From: Antribacter soli
Lineage (GTDB): Bacteria; Actinomycetota; Actinomycetes; Actinomycetales; Cellulomonadaceae
Assembly: GCF_021568775.1 (NCBI RefSeq)
Contig: NZ_JAKGSG010000022.1
Span: forward strand, 1-64,000
Length of the DNA: 64,000 bases
Direction: 5' to 3'
How positions within the stretch are numbered: position 1 is the first letter of the stretch; every line of letters starts with the position of its first letter. This document shows, in pieces, positions 37,941 through 46,359 of the stretch. The position numbers and the translations under genes are program-made. The notes below the pieces were generated by a model, which saw only the letters and a program-made list of their open reading frames with translations, searched no databases and was not told where the DNA came from.

Positions 37941-38570
37941 TCAGCGGCCCGACGTCAGTACCGCGGTGCGGCCCACCCAGCTGCCCGCGACGGCCGAGTC
38001 CAGGAGGAACGTGGCGACGTCGGCACGCGAGACCATCGGCACGCCAGGGAGGCGCTCCAGGTCGGTCAGGTCGATCGCGCGGGCGCCCGTGCCGGAACCG
38101 TTCTTCAGAAGGACCGGGTACGCGAGCGTCCAGTCGAGGCCGGACGCGGCCAGGACGCTCTCGCCGGCCGCCTTGTCGGCGAACGTCACCGTGCCGCCCT
38201 TGTACAGCTGCCGCGCGAGCCATGAGGCCTTGCGAGGGAGTCCCCGACCCCGAACGCCGACATGATCAGTACCCGCCGCACTCCCACCCTGCCGGCGGCG
38301 TCGACGATCGCGCGGGTGCTGTCGAGGATCAGGTCGTCCGGGTCCTTTGCCCTGCCCAGCCCCAGCGTGCTCACGACCGCGTCCACGCCGTCCATCGCCT
38401 TGGCGAGTCCGTCGGCGTCGCGCACGTCTCCTCCGACGGCGGTGACCCCCGGCCGTGGTGCGAGCCGATCGGGGTTGCGCGCGTAGGCGACCACGTCGTG
38501 GTCGTTCTCCAGGGCCTTGTCGATGAACAGCCCGCCGGTAGCGCCCGTGGCGCCCAGGACGAGGAACTTC
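37941..38570 (-). pseudogene. NAD(P)-binding SDR/NmrA-like oxidoreductase, frameshifted
   Basis: The first part (from ATG 38570, ribosome site GGAGA) reads MKFLVLGATGATGG, DHDVVAYARNP and VRRVLIMSAFGVGDSLA, then runs out of frame and stops at 38186. The remainder (TFADKAAGESVLAASGLDWTLAYPVLLKNG, down to 37941) continues in another frame. One extra G at about 38228-38229 (GGCC to GGGCC on the minus strand) would restore SLARASWLARQLYKGGTVTFADKAAG, as in intact relatives. Either a recent pseudogene or a sequencing error in a short run. Family: YwnB-type NAD(P)H-binding, about 209 residues if intact. Confidence 0.8.
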
Positions 38571-38589
38571 ATGGGATTCTCCGATCTCA

Positions 38590-38841
38590 GTGGAGCTGCG
38601 CCGTGCGGTCGGCGGCGTGTCCGACCGGATGCTGTCGCAGACGTTGCAGCGGCTGGAGGCCGACGGCCTCGTGTCACGGACGCAGCACGCGACGATCCCA
38701 CCCCGGGTCGACTACGAGCTCACCGAGCTCGGGCGTCCGATCGCGGAGCGGATCGGCGACCTCATCGAGGCGATCTACGCCCAGCTGCCGGGCATCGTGG
38801 CCCACCAGCGGAAGCAGGGACGCTCGCGGGACGCGCAGTAG
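38590..38841 (+). pseudogene. HxlR regulator remnant lacking its N-terminus
   Basis: The 83 residues from GTG 38590 match the HxlR family only from the recognition region on: ELRRAVGGVSDRMLSQTLQRLEADGLVSR, then PRVDYELTELGRPIAERI. The 40-50 N-terminal residues with the conserved cysteine and first helices are absent; sequence upstream of 38585 in this frame runs into the SDR start region. A deletion has probably fused what was a divergent HxlR-SDR pair. It may be untranslated or make a truncated, inactive protein. Confidence 0.7.
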
Positions 38842-38873
38842 GCAACCGCCGCGCGCCCGACGAATTGCCGCCT

Positions 38874-38906
38874 GAAGTGCTGTGACATCCCGGCTCGTCG
38901 CTCGTC
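38874..38906 (+). promoter_or_regulatory. Second copy of the ECF-type promoter element
   Basis: GAAGTGCTGTGACATCC, then 12 nt, then CGTC. It matches the element before the sigma-fusion operon at 16 of 17 positions with the same spacing. It precedes the HAD hydrolase gene (ATG 39073); a longer in-frame start at 38908/38911 lies just after it. Confidence 0.5.
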
Positions 38907-39072
38907 GGTGATGCATCCGCAGGTCGACGAGGCCGACGACCTCGCCCTCGGTGCGTCTCGCGTGGCCGACATGGACAAATCGGTCGGCGTTTTTCCGCTA
39001 CCGTACGGATCGGTCCATCAGGGGGACACGCAGTGCTGTGCCCTGGCGCACAAGGAACGACGAGGTGGCCCC

Positions 39073-39891
39073 ATGGTGATGGATGAACGGCAGGTCTCGC
39101 CGCAGGCGGTCGGGACCCCCCTCGCGCTGGTCGCGCTCGACATCGACGGGACGTTGCTGGGGCGGGACATGGTGATCCCGGCGGTGACGATCGAGGCCGT
39201 GATGCGGGTCCGCGCGGCCGGCCACCACGTCGTGCTCGCGTCGGGTCGGTCCCTGGTGGGGATCCTGCCGGTGGCCCGGCTGCTGGGGATCGACCGTGGG
39301 TGGGTCGTGGCCTCGAACGGAGCCGTCGTGGCGCGCGTGTCACAGGAGCTCCCCGGCGGGTATGCGCTCGTCGACGTGCGGACGTTCGACGTCGAGCCGG
39401 TCGTCCGCCTGGTGCGCGCGGCGATGCCCGGGGTGCTGATCGGCGTCGAGGAGATCGGGTGGGGCTACCGGGTCACCGAGCGCTTCGCCGACGGGCTGGT
39501 GAACGGCGAGCAGCGGGTGGTGCGTGACGAGGGGCTGTGGGGGATGCCGGTCTCCCGGGCGATCCTTCGCGGCGACGGCGTTCTGGACCTCCTGGGACCC
39601 CTGCGCTCGCTCGGGGTCACGGCCACGCCGGCGGGGCCGGACTGGATCGACGTCACGCCGGTGCACCTGAGCAAGGCCACCGTTCTCGAGCGGGTGCGCG
39701 TCCTGCTCGGAGTCGAGGCGGCCCGGACGGTTGCCGTGGGCGACGGCGTCAACGACCTGGAGATGATCGCCTGGTCCGCGCGCGGGGTCGCGATGGGGCA
39801 CGCGCCGGCCGCGGTCCGCGACGCGGCCGACGAGGTGACGGGCACCATCGACGAGCACGGCGTCGTGAGCGTGCTGCACTCGCTCCTCTGA
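39073..39891 (+). CDS. HAD-IIB (Cof-type) phosphatase
   Basis: A 272-residue sugar-phosphate or phospholipid-like phosphatase of the Cof subfamily. Motif I is LVALDIDGTLLG, motif II LASGRSL, motif III a Lys in PVHLSKATVLERV, and motif IV VAVGDGVNDLEMI, all in order and intact; the type IIB cap lies between II and III. ATG 39073 has GAGGTGG upstream; ATG 39079 is an alternative, and an in-frame extension reaches GTG 38908 beside the ECF-type element. Substrate unknown. Confidence 0.9.
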   Translation: MVMDERQVSPQAVGTPLALVALDIDGTLLGRDMVIPAVTIEAVMRVRAAGHHVVLASGRSLVGILPVARLLGIDRGWVVASNGAVVARVSQELPGGYALVDVRTFDVEPVVRLVRAAMPGVLIGVEEIGWGYRVTERFADGLVNGEQRVVRDEGLWGMPVSRAILRGDGVLDLLGPLRSLGVTATPAGPDWIDVTPVHLSKATVLERVRVLLGVEAARTVAVGDGVNDLEMIAWSARGVAMGHAPAAVRDAADEVTGTIDEHGVVSVLHSLL

Positions 39892-39904
39892 GCTGCGCCT
39901 CGCC

Positions 39905-40549
39905 TCATCGCAGGATCAGGGCCAGGTATGCGCGCACGTGAGCGGCCATGTCGACGCGCTCGGACCGCGGGCCGTCGAAGGACAGCAGCCATTGGACCTG
40001 CAGGCCGTCCATCAGGGCGATGATCGAGCGAGCGGCCTGTGCAGGCTCGACCCCGGGGGCGAGCCCGCCCCCGGCGGCCCGCTCGGTGAGCTGCTCGGTG
40101 CTCTCCCGCACGAGGCGGTCGTACCGACGGCTGAAGAACTCGTGCGCCGGGTGCTCCGGCGTCGTCGCCTCGGTCGACAACGCCGCGAAGAGCTCGACGA
40201 GCGGCCGGCGCACCTGGTTGCGCTCGACGATGCGCACGAGCGCCTCGAAGTAGTCGGTGCCGCGCGCGCGGTCCTCGCGGAACGCCTCGCCGTCGACGGT
40301 GTCGCGGTACTCGAGCACCGCCTCCAGGAGCGCGGCCTTGGTGGGGAAGTGGTGCAGCAGGCCCGGGTGCGAGATGCCGGCCCGGGCGGAGATGTCGCGC
40401 AGCGAGGCGCCGTGGTACCCCACCTCGGCGAATGCGAGGATCGCGGTCTCGATGATCTCCGACCGCTTGGCGCGGCCTTTCGCGTACCTGCCGCGTGCCG
40501 GCCCGACCGCGGGGCCGTTCACCGCCTCCGCCGTCGTCTTCGCGGGCAT
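39905..40549 (-). CDS. TetR family regulator of the beta-glucosidase operon
   Basis: A 214-residue TetR repressor. The HTH (about 25-75) reads KRSEIIETAILAFAEVGYHGASLRDISARAGISHPGLLHHFPTKAALL; the ligand domain ends with ARSIIALMDGLQVQWLLSFDG. Its ribosome site (AAGGGGG) overlaps the stop codon of the GH3 gene 9 nt upstream, so the two are co-translated. It very probably binds the palindrome CCTACC-GAGT-GGTAGG upstream of the GH3 gene and responds to a sugar or glucoside (inference). Confidence 0.93.
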   Translation of the reverse strand: MPAKTTAEAVNGPAVGPARGRYAKGRAKRSEIIETAILAFAEVGYHGASLRDISARAGISHPGLLHHFPTKAALLEAVLEYRDTVDGEAFREDRARGTDYFEALVRIVERNQVRRPLVELFAALSTEATTPEHPAHEFFSRRYDRLVRESTEQLTERAAGGGLAPGVEPAQAARSIIALMDGLQVQWLLSFDGPRSERVDMAAHVRAYLALILR

Positions 40550-40558
40550 GGCGCCCCC

Positions 40559-42880
40559 TTACCTGGCCGCCGCGAGCAGGGCCGTCAGGCGCTCGTGGTC
40601 GAAGCCGGCCATGCCGAAGTCGGCGACGACCGCCAGCGGCATGTCGCCGATCATGCCGAGCATGTCGTCGGCCACGCCGCCGCCGTAGACGAACTCGCGC
40701 ACATGCTCGCCCACGCGCGGGTCGTCGAGCGCCTCGGCCACGGTGGACAGCGGCTGCAGCGGCGAACGCACGTCCTCCCCCTCGACCTGCGCGGACACCG
40801 AGCCGCGCAGGTCGCGCGACGACGCGCCCACCGACACGATGAACTCCCCGCCCTCGACCGCCCAGCGGCGCAGCACGGGGTGCCAGTAGGCGAGGTCGCG
40901 GGCGTCGAGGTCGAACGCGACCTCGCGCGACTCGCCCGCCTCCAGGTGAACCTTGGCGAACGCCTTGAGCTCGCGCTCGGGGCGCTGCACCTGGGCCTGC
41001 GGGTCGGCCACGTACACCTGGACGACGTCGGCCCCCGCGCGCTCGCCCGTGTTGGTCACGCGGACGGTGACCCGCACGCCCGCCTCGGCGCCCGCACCGG
41101 TCACGACCGCGTCGACGTCGTCGTACGCGAACCGGGTGTACGACAGGCCGTGGCCGAAGGGGTAGGCGACCTCGACGCGACGGGCGTCGTACCAGCGGTA
41201 GCCGACCAGGACGCCCTCGCCGTAGCGCACGTGGCCGAGCTCGCCGGGGAAGTTGCCGTAGGACGGGTTGTCCTCGAGGCGCAGCGGGATCGTCTCCGCG
41301 AGGCGTCCGGACGGGTTGACGGTGCCGAGCAGCACGTCAGCGATGGCGGAACCGCCCGCCTGGCCGCCGAGCCAGCCCTCGACGATCGCGGGCGTGAGCT
41401 CCCGCCAGGGCGCGACGGCCACGGCCGAGCCGTTCGACAGGACCGCCACGACCCGCCGGTTCACGGCGGCGACGGCGTCGAGCAGGAGCACCTGCTCGGC
41501 GGGCAGGTCCAGGTGCTCGCGGTCGTAGCCCTCGGACTCGTACGACGCGGGCAGGCCCAGGAACACGACGACGGTCTGCGCGGCCTCGGCCACCTCGACG
41601 GCCTCGGCGCGCAGCGCCTCGGCGTCGGTGCCGGAGCCGTGGTCGGCGCCGTCGACGGTGTAGCCCGCCGCGAACGGGACGTCGGTGCCGGTGGCTTCGC
41701 GGAGCGCGGACAGCGCGTCGTCCAGCCGGGTGGGGTTGACCTGCGAGGAGCCTGCCCCCTGATAGCGGGGCGTGCGGGCGAGCTCGCCGATCACGGCGAG
41801 CCCGTCGCCGCCCGCGAGCGGCAGCAGCGGGGCACCGTCCACGGGCTCGTTGCGCAGCAGCACCGTTCCGGCCGCCGCCGCCTCGCGGGCAAGGGCGTGG
41901 TGGGCTTCGGCGTCGTACGAGCCGGGCTCGGCCAGGGCCGGCTGCGCCTGCGCGACCAGGCGCAGCACGCGGCGCGCGGCCTGGTCGACGACGGCCTCGT
42001 CGAGGCGGCTCTCGCGGACGGCGGCCATGACGTCCGCGTCCGAGCGTCCGCCGGTGGCGGGCATCTCGAGGTCGAGCCCGGCGGCGACGGCGGCGACACG
42101 GTCGCGGACGGCGCCCCAGTCCGAGACGACCATGCCTTCGAAGCCCCACTCGTCGCGCAGTACCTCGGTGAGCAGCCAGCGGTTCTGCGAGGCGTAGACG
42201 TCGTTCACCTTGTTGTACGAGCACATGACGGTCCACGGCTGTGCCTTGCGCACGACGCGCTCGAACCCGGCCAGGTAGATCTCGCGCAGGGTGCGCTCGT
42301 CGACGTCGGCCGAGACGCGCATGCGGTCGGCCTCCTGGTTGTTGGCCGCGTAGTGCTTGAGCGACGTGCCCACGCCCTGCGACTGGATGCCCTCGACCAG
42401 GGCGGCGCCGAGCTCGCCGGAGATCACCGGGTCCTCGGAGAGGTACTCGAAGTTGCGGCCGCACAGCGGCGACCGCTTGATGTTGATGCCCGGGCCCAGC
42501 AGGACGGCGACGTCGTTGGCGCGGGTCTCGCGGCCGAGCGCCTCGCCGACGCGGCGCAGCAGGTCCCGGTCCCAGGTGGAGCCGAGAGCGGCGGCCGTCG
42601 GGAAGCAGGTCGCGGGTACCGAGACGCCGAGACCCAGGTGGTCGGGCGTCTCGGCCTGCTTGCGCAGGCCGTGGGGGCCGTCGGTGACCATGACGCTCGG
42701 CACGAGCACGCGACGGTCGCGAACCACCGGCTGGGTGTTCCAGAAGTCCAGGCCAGAGAGCAGGGACGCCTTCTCCTCGAGCGTCAGCCCGGCGAGCAGG
42801 TGCTCGACGTCGGACGGCGGGACGGTGGCGGTGCCCTGGGCGGCGTCGGTTGTCGCCGCGTTGCTCACGGTGCTGGCCAT
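40559..42880 (-). CDS. Beta-glucosidase-type glycoside hydrolase family 3
   Basis: A 773-residue cytosolic GH3 enzyme without a signal peptide, so it acts on imported oligosaccharides. Domain order: TIM barrel (about 25-330) with VTDGPHGLRKQ, AANNQEADRMRVSADVDERTLREIYL and the nucleophile Asp in VVSDWGAV; alpha/beta sandwich (about 380-600) with VVFLGLPASYESEGYDREHLDLP; C-terminal fibronectin-III-like domain (about 660-770). It probably cleaves cellobiose or other beta-glucosides. ATG 42880 has GAGGAG upstream. It forms an operon with the TetR gene that follows. Confidence 0.95.
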   Translation of the reverse strand: MASTVSNAATTDAAQGTATVPPSDVEHLLAGLTLEEKASLLSGLDFWNTQPVVRDRRVLVPSVMVTDGPHGLRKQAETPDHLGLGVSVPATCFPTAAALGSTWDRDLLRRVGEALGRETRANDVAVLLGPGINIKRSPLCGRNFEYLSEDPVISGELGAALVEGIQSQGVGTSLKHYAANNQEADRMRVSADVDERTLREIYLAGFERVVRKAQPWTVMCSYNKVNDVYASQNRWLLTEVLRDEWGFEGMVVSDWGAVRDRVAAVAAGLDLEMPATGGRSDADVMAAVRESRLDEAVVDQAARRVLRLVAQAQPALAEPGSYDAEAHHALAREAAAAGTVLLRNEPVDGAPLLPLAGGDGLAVIGELARTPRYQGAGSSQVNPTRLDDALSALREATGTDVPFAAGYTVDGADHGSGTDAEALRAEAVEVAEAAQTVVVFLGLPASYESEGYDREHLDLPAEQVLLLDAVAAVNRRVVAVLSNGSAVAVAPWRELTPAIVEGWLGGQAGGSAIADVLLGTVNPSGRLAETIPLRLEDNPSYGNFPGELGHVRYGEGVLVGYRWYDARRVEVAYPFGHGLSYTRFAYDDVDAVVTGAGAEAGVRVTVRVTNTGERAGADVVQVYVADPQAQVQRPERELKAFAKVHLEAGESREVAFDLDARDLAYWHPVLRRWAVEGGEFIVSVGASSRDLRGSVSAQVEGEDVRSPLQPLSTVAEALDDPRVGEHVREFVYGGGVADDMLGMIGDMPLAVVADFGMAGFDHERLTALLAAAR

Positions 42881-42903
42881 GGTGACGCTCCTCGTCGCAA
42901 ATA

Positions 42904-42919
42904 CCTACCGAGTGGTAGG
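42904..42919. promoter_or_regulatory. TetR operator of the GH3 operon
   Basis: CCTACC-GAGT-GGTAGG is a perfect palindrome 23 nt upstream of the GH3 start codon, where a repressor would block transcription or the leader. The TetR gene is the second gene of the same operon. Confidence 0.75.
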
Positions 42920-42999
42920 CGACAACGTACACCGGCCCGTGGCGGCAGGCCAGAGGTGCCGGCCGCCCCGGGAGGCGACCGGCACCGCGTCGTGGGAGA

Positions 43000-43506
43000 T
43001 CAGCGCGTGCTCAGCACCTCGCGCACGAACCGCTCGGACCGCTCCTGCAGCCCGGCGATGCGCCGCTCGATGATCTGCGCGCGGACGGTGTCGTCCGTAC
43101 CCGCCTCCGCGCGCGTCGGGGTGCGACGCACGTTCTGCGAGCACAGGAAGTCCGTGCAGATCAGGGTGCCGATCGTGTTGCCCGCCCGGCCCGCTGCGCC
43201 GCCGCGGCGGGCGACGTACAGCGAGACGTCCTCGGTGACGACGACGTCCTCGCACCAGGCGCACACGCCCTTGCGCCGGGCGCGGCCGGACCTGGCGTCG
43301 GCGGCGCGGAACAGCATGCCGGTGGGTTCGCCGTCGAGCAGGAGCACGACGTACGCGGACAGCGGCGCCTTGCGGTCGCGCCAGCCGATGTAGTCGAGCC
43401 GGTCCCAGGGGAGCGCGGCGAGGTCGGGGAGGGCCGCCTGCGTGGCCTCGCGCTTCGTGGCGTTGACGAAGGACGCGCGGATCTGCTTCTCGGTCAGGGG
43501 GTTCAT
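43000..43506 (-). CDS. FBP domain protein (EF-G-binding, treble-clef zinc finger)
   Basis: A 168-residue protein of the FBP family, related to FusB-type proteins that bind elongation factor G. The N-terminal helical part reads MNPLTEKQIRASFVNATKREA and PDLAALPWDRLDYIGWRD; the C-terminal zinc finger has CAWC and CTDFLC pairs, with VSLYVARRGGAAGRAGNTIGTLIC between. Such proteins can release stalled EF-G and give fusidic-acid tolerance; this role is inferred from family. ATG 43506 has no strong ribosome site and may be leaderless. Confidence 0.85.
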   Translation of the reverse strand: MNPLTEKQIRASFVNATKREATQAALPDLAALPWDRLDYIGWRDRKAPLSAYVVLLLDGEPTGMLFRAADARSGRARRKGVCAWCEDVVVTEDVSLYVARRGGAAGRAGNTIGTLICTDFLCSQNVRRTPTRAEAGTDDTVRAQIIERRIAGLQERSERFVREVLSTR

Positions 43507-43911
43507 GAGGATGCTCGGCTTCCGGTTCGTCGGGGGGCCGCCGGCCGGTGCGGGCCGCGTGCGCGGTGCACGACGACATACCGGTCGCCCGGGAGGTCGA
43601 GTCACGGGGCGGTTGGCGGCGGGGCAGGGGCGACTCCGCGCCCGCCCCTCCGACGCCCGGCTGCTTGGCGCACGACCACCGTCGCGGTGGTGCGGCCTGC
43701 TGCCGAGCTGGGTCAGAAGTGCGTGACGCGGTCCCAGGGACTGCCCGAGCAGGCCGAGACGGCCACCCCGCATCCCGCAGCGACGTCCTGCATCTGCTCG
43801 CTCCTCGTGTGCCCTGGTGAGCCGGCCGATGCGTCCCCGTGCGGTCGCCGACCGGCCGATGCTACGCCCGTCCGAGCCGGACGGTCAGCATGATTTCGGC
43901 GCCGCCTGCAC
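43507..43911. other. 405-nt gene-free stretch
   Basis: No gene of normal size is seen. On the minus strand a 26-codon open frame (43713-43793) has a good ribosome site (GAGGAGCGAGCAG before ATG) and encodes a cysteine-containing peptide starting MQDVAAGCGVAVSACSG. It is too short to judge. The rest shows no hairpin or repeat I would defend. Confidence 0.35.
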
Positions 43912-45111
43912 CTACGGGGACGCCGGGAAGGCGCGGCGGGCCACCAGGACCACCCCCACGCCGGCCAGCACCAACGCCGCACCGACGAACGGCAACGACC
44001 CGAGCCCGGGCCCGGCGAGCACCGCGCCGCCGAGAGCCGCTCCCGCGCCGATGCCGACGTTCGCCGTGGAGTTCACGAGCGCGCCCACGACGTCGGGCGA
44101 CGCGCCCCGCGTGCGGATCGCCGCCGTCTGGAAGACGGACGCGACGCCGCCGGCGCCGGCGCCCCACAGGGCTGCGGCGGCGAGCACCCCGCCCAGGGCG
44201 GGGAACGTCAGCCCGAGGGCGACGAGACCCAGCGCCAGGACCCCGAGCACCGTGAGGATGCTCGCCCGAGGGTGTCGGTCGAGCGACACCCCGGCGTACC
44301 ACGTCCCCAGGAGACCCAGGCCTCCCAGGGCGAGAAGCACAGGACCCACGCATGACACCGAGAGGCCGGCGGCGAGGAGCACCACGGCAACGTAGGTGTA
44401 GACCGAGTACTGCCCCAGGTAGACGACGGCGTTCGTCACCGAGACCACGGCGAGGCGGGCGCCGGACGAGCCCCGCCCGGGGTCGTCCTGCCCCCCGCCA
44501 CCGCCCGCGACCGCCGGCAGGAGCGCCGCCACGAGCACCGCCGTGAGGGCAGAGACAGCGGCGAGCACGCCGAACGCGGCGCGCCACCCCACCGCCGTCC
44601 CCAGCGACGTCGACAACGGCACGCCGAGGACGAAACCAGCGGACGCCCCGGCTGTCACGAGCGAGAGGGCGCGCCCCGTGAAGTGCGGCCGCACGAGGCG
44701 CGCTCCGTATCCGATGCACACCGAGAAGAACAGCGCGTGAGCGAGGCCGCCCACGGCCCGCCCCGCGGCGAGCGCGGCGAAGGCCGGTGCGACGGCGACG
44801 ATGACGTTGCTCGCGGTGTAGGCGACGAGGGTCCCGACCAGCAGCCCCTTGCGGGGGAGGCGAGCCGTCCACACGGTCAACGGCACAGCGAGCGCGGCGA
44901 CCATGAACGCGTACACGGTGACGAGCAGGCCCGTCGTCGACTCCGAGATGTCGAGCTCGGCCCCGATCAGTGGAAGCAGCCCGACCGGGAGCATCTCGGT
45001 GGTGACGGCGAGGAACGTCGCGAGCGACAGTGCGACGATCCCGCCGGCCGCGTCCCGCACGGTCCCGGGACACCAGCCCGACTTCGGCAGCCCGTCGTGC
45101 GGATCGCCCAT
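43912..45111 (-). CDS. MFS transporter (drug/sugar efflux type)
   Basis: A 399-residue major-facilitator protein with 12 hydrophobic segments in two halves. The AraJ/YdhP-like start TTEMLPVGLLPLIGAELDISESTTGLLVTVYAFM and the loop-2/3 motif WTARLPRKGLLVGT are typical of proton-driven exporters. The central loop is Gly/Asp-rich (GGGGGQDDPGRGSSG). ATG 45111 follows CATCCT by 6 nt (leaderless); the frame stays open upstream antisense to other genes. Substrate cannot be inferred. No regulator is adjacent except the mobile-mystery module downstream of its promoter. Confidence 0.9.
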   Translation of the reverse strand: MGDPHDGLPKSGWCPGTVRDAAGGIVALSLATFLAVTTEMLPVGLLPLIGAELDISESTTGLLVTVYAFMVAALAVPLTVWTARLPRKGLLVGTLVAYTASNVIVAVAPAFAALAAGRAVGGLAHALFFSVCIGYGARLVRPHFTGRALSLVTAGASAGFVLGVPLSTSLGTAVGWRAAFGVLAAVSALTAVLVAALLPAVAGGGGGQDDPGRGSSGARLAVVSVTNAVVYLGQYSVYTYVAVVLLAAGLSVSCVGPVLLALGGLGLLGTWYAGVSLDRHPRASILTVLGVLALGLVALGLTFPALGGVLAAAALWGAGAGGVASVFQTAAIRTRGASPDVVGALVNSTANVGIGAGAALGGAVLAGPGLGSLPFVGAALVLAGVGVVLVARRAFPASP

Positions 45112-45142
45112 GCAGGCAGGATGGCACGCGCCCGCCGCGCGG

Positions 45143-45760
45143 TCATGAGCGCGCGAACGTGATGAGCGCGCCGAGTGCGGTGACGTCTTCGGGGTTGCGG
45201 TCGATCTGGCGTAGCGCGGTGAGGTAAGCGTCCCGGTCCGGGTTGGTGGCCTGCAGGTCGCTGCCGCCGCCCCAGGTGAACGGTGGGCGGCCTGAGGCGC
45301 GGGCGAGCACGTCCGTGAACGCGCGTGCAAGTCGGCCGTTGCCGTTCGGGAACGGATGGATGGCGACGAGGCGGTGGTGGACCTTGCACAATGCTTCGTC
45401 CGGGCTGATCCATGTGACGCCGTCTGCAAACCAGTGGCGGGCGTTGTCCATGAGGTCTCGCACAGCCACGGGCACCTGGTACGGGTCTATACCGATGTTG
45501 CGTTCGGTCGTCCGGTACGTGCCGGCCCAAGCCCACACGTCGCCGAACATGCGCCGGTGCATGTCGCGCACGAACTTGTCGTCGAGCACCTGGTCCAGGC
45601 TGCGGGATCGACGCCGGAAGAGCAGCGTGGTGAGCGCGTCGGCGATGTTCGCCTGCTCGACGGTGTTCAGCTCCTCACGGGTGGCCACCCAGTCTGCGAG
45701 GAGTCCGTCACGCTCGTCGTCGGAAAGTGGAGTCGCACCTTCAGGGTCCGGCCCGAACAT
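45143..45760 (-). CDS. Mobile mystery protein B (Fic/DOC family)
   Basis: A 205-residue Fic-fold protein that would AMPylate or otherwise modify a target with a nucleotide. The N-terminus WVATREELNTVEQANI is the signature of mobile mystery protein B. The Fic core is HPFPNGNGRLAR (residues 135-146), where the usual acidic Mg-binding residue is Asn139. The beta-hairpin flap precedes it (RNIGIDPYQVPV). Its ATG shares the A of the upstream stop codon (TGATG), so translation is coupled to the Xre partner. Probably the effector of a two-gene, toxin-antitoxin-like module. Confidence 0.9.
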   Translation of the reverse strand: MFGPDPEGATPLSDDERDGLLADWVATREELNTVEQANIADALTTLLFRRRSRSLDQVLDDKFVRDMHRRMFGDVWAWAGTYRTTERNIGIDPYQVPVAVRDLMDNARHWFADGVTWISPDEALCKVHHRLVAIHPFPNGNGRLARAFTDVLARASGRPPFTWGGGSDLQATNPDRDAYLTALRQIDRNPEDVTALGALITFARS

Positions 45761-46209
45761 CAGGCAAGCTCCCGCCACAGATGCGGTGACGTGGTGAGAG
45801 CACGGACGCGTTCTGCGCGGAGCCGATCACGCTCGCGCGCGTCCTCGACGCGTTGGTCCTCCAGGGCCATGGTCGTCTCGACACGACGCAGCTGCTCGGC
45901 GGCGACCTTCTCGGCCTGGTCCCGCACGATCTCCTCGAGCGAGGCGCGAGGCACGAACGCGTAGACGAGATCGCACCCCATGGCGTCGGCGGCGCGTGCC
46001 AGCGTGTCCAAGCGCGCGGTGCCGGCACGCTCGGACGCCTCGAGCTTGCGGACGGCGACCGGAGTCACGCCGAGCCGGCGCGCGAGGTCGGTCGTACTCA
46101 TGCCGAGTGCGGAACGGATCGCGCGGACCCACCCACCGGCCGGCCGCGCGGTCATGGCCCTGTTCTGACGCAGTGGGGCAAGCCTGCCATCGATGCTGCG
46201 CCGCATCAT
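45760..46209 (-). CDS. Mobile mystery protein A (Xre-type DNA-binding partner)
   Basis: A 149-residue helix-turn-helix protein of the mobile mystery A type: MMRRSIDGRLAPLRQNR at the start, HTH in GWVRAIRSALGMSTTDLARRLGVTPVAVRKLEASE, DALGCDLVYAFVP-like segment (AADAMGCDLVYAFVP), then a helical C-terminus. It is the expected regulator/antitoxin of the Fic gene that overlaps it. The start is uncertain: ATG 46209 is used; GTG 46224 is possible. Three matching palindromes (46219-46303) lie directly upstream and across the start, pointing to autoregulation. Confidence 0.86.
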   Translation of the reverse strand: MMRRSIDGRLAPLRQNRAMTARPAGGWVRAIRSALGMSTTDLARRLGVTPVAVRKLEASERAGTARLDTLARAADAMGCDLVYAFVPRASLEEIVRDQAEKVAAEQLRRVETTMALEDQRVEDARERDRLRAERVRALTTSPHLWRELA

Positions 46210-46218
46210 CTGCTGGTT

Positions 46219-46303
46219 CGACACCTTGAGGTTTCCTCTCGCGGCATTGTTCGATACCTGTAGGTTATCCTCAGGTGGGTCGCTTGGAAACCCTGGGGTT
46301 TCC
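46219..46303 (-). promoter_or_regulatory. Three phased operators of the mobile mystery operon
   Basis: Three palindromes with the core ACCT-N2-AGGT lie at centres 46227.5, 46260.5 and 46294.5, i.e. 33 and 34 bp apart (about three helical turns). The third, GGAAACCC-TG-GGGTTTCC in its plus-strand form (46286-46303), is perfect over 8 bp per arm. They probably bind mobile mystery protein A. Confidence 0.75.
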
Positions 46304-46359
46304 AAACGGACCACGGTGGACGGACGGGACGGCTGTGCGTCCCGTCCGGCTGTGGGGCG

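Noticed and set aside
38186-38189. Separate gene starting at ATG 38189
   Set aside because: It is the second half of the frameshifted SDR gene and has no ribosome site.
39938-43393. Open frame of about 1150 codons on the plus strand
   Set aside because: Antisense to TetR, GH3 and FBP genes; low-complexity translation and no homology visible.
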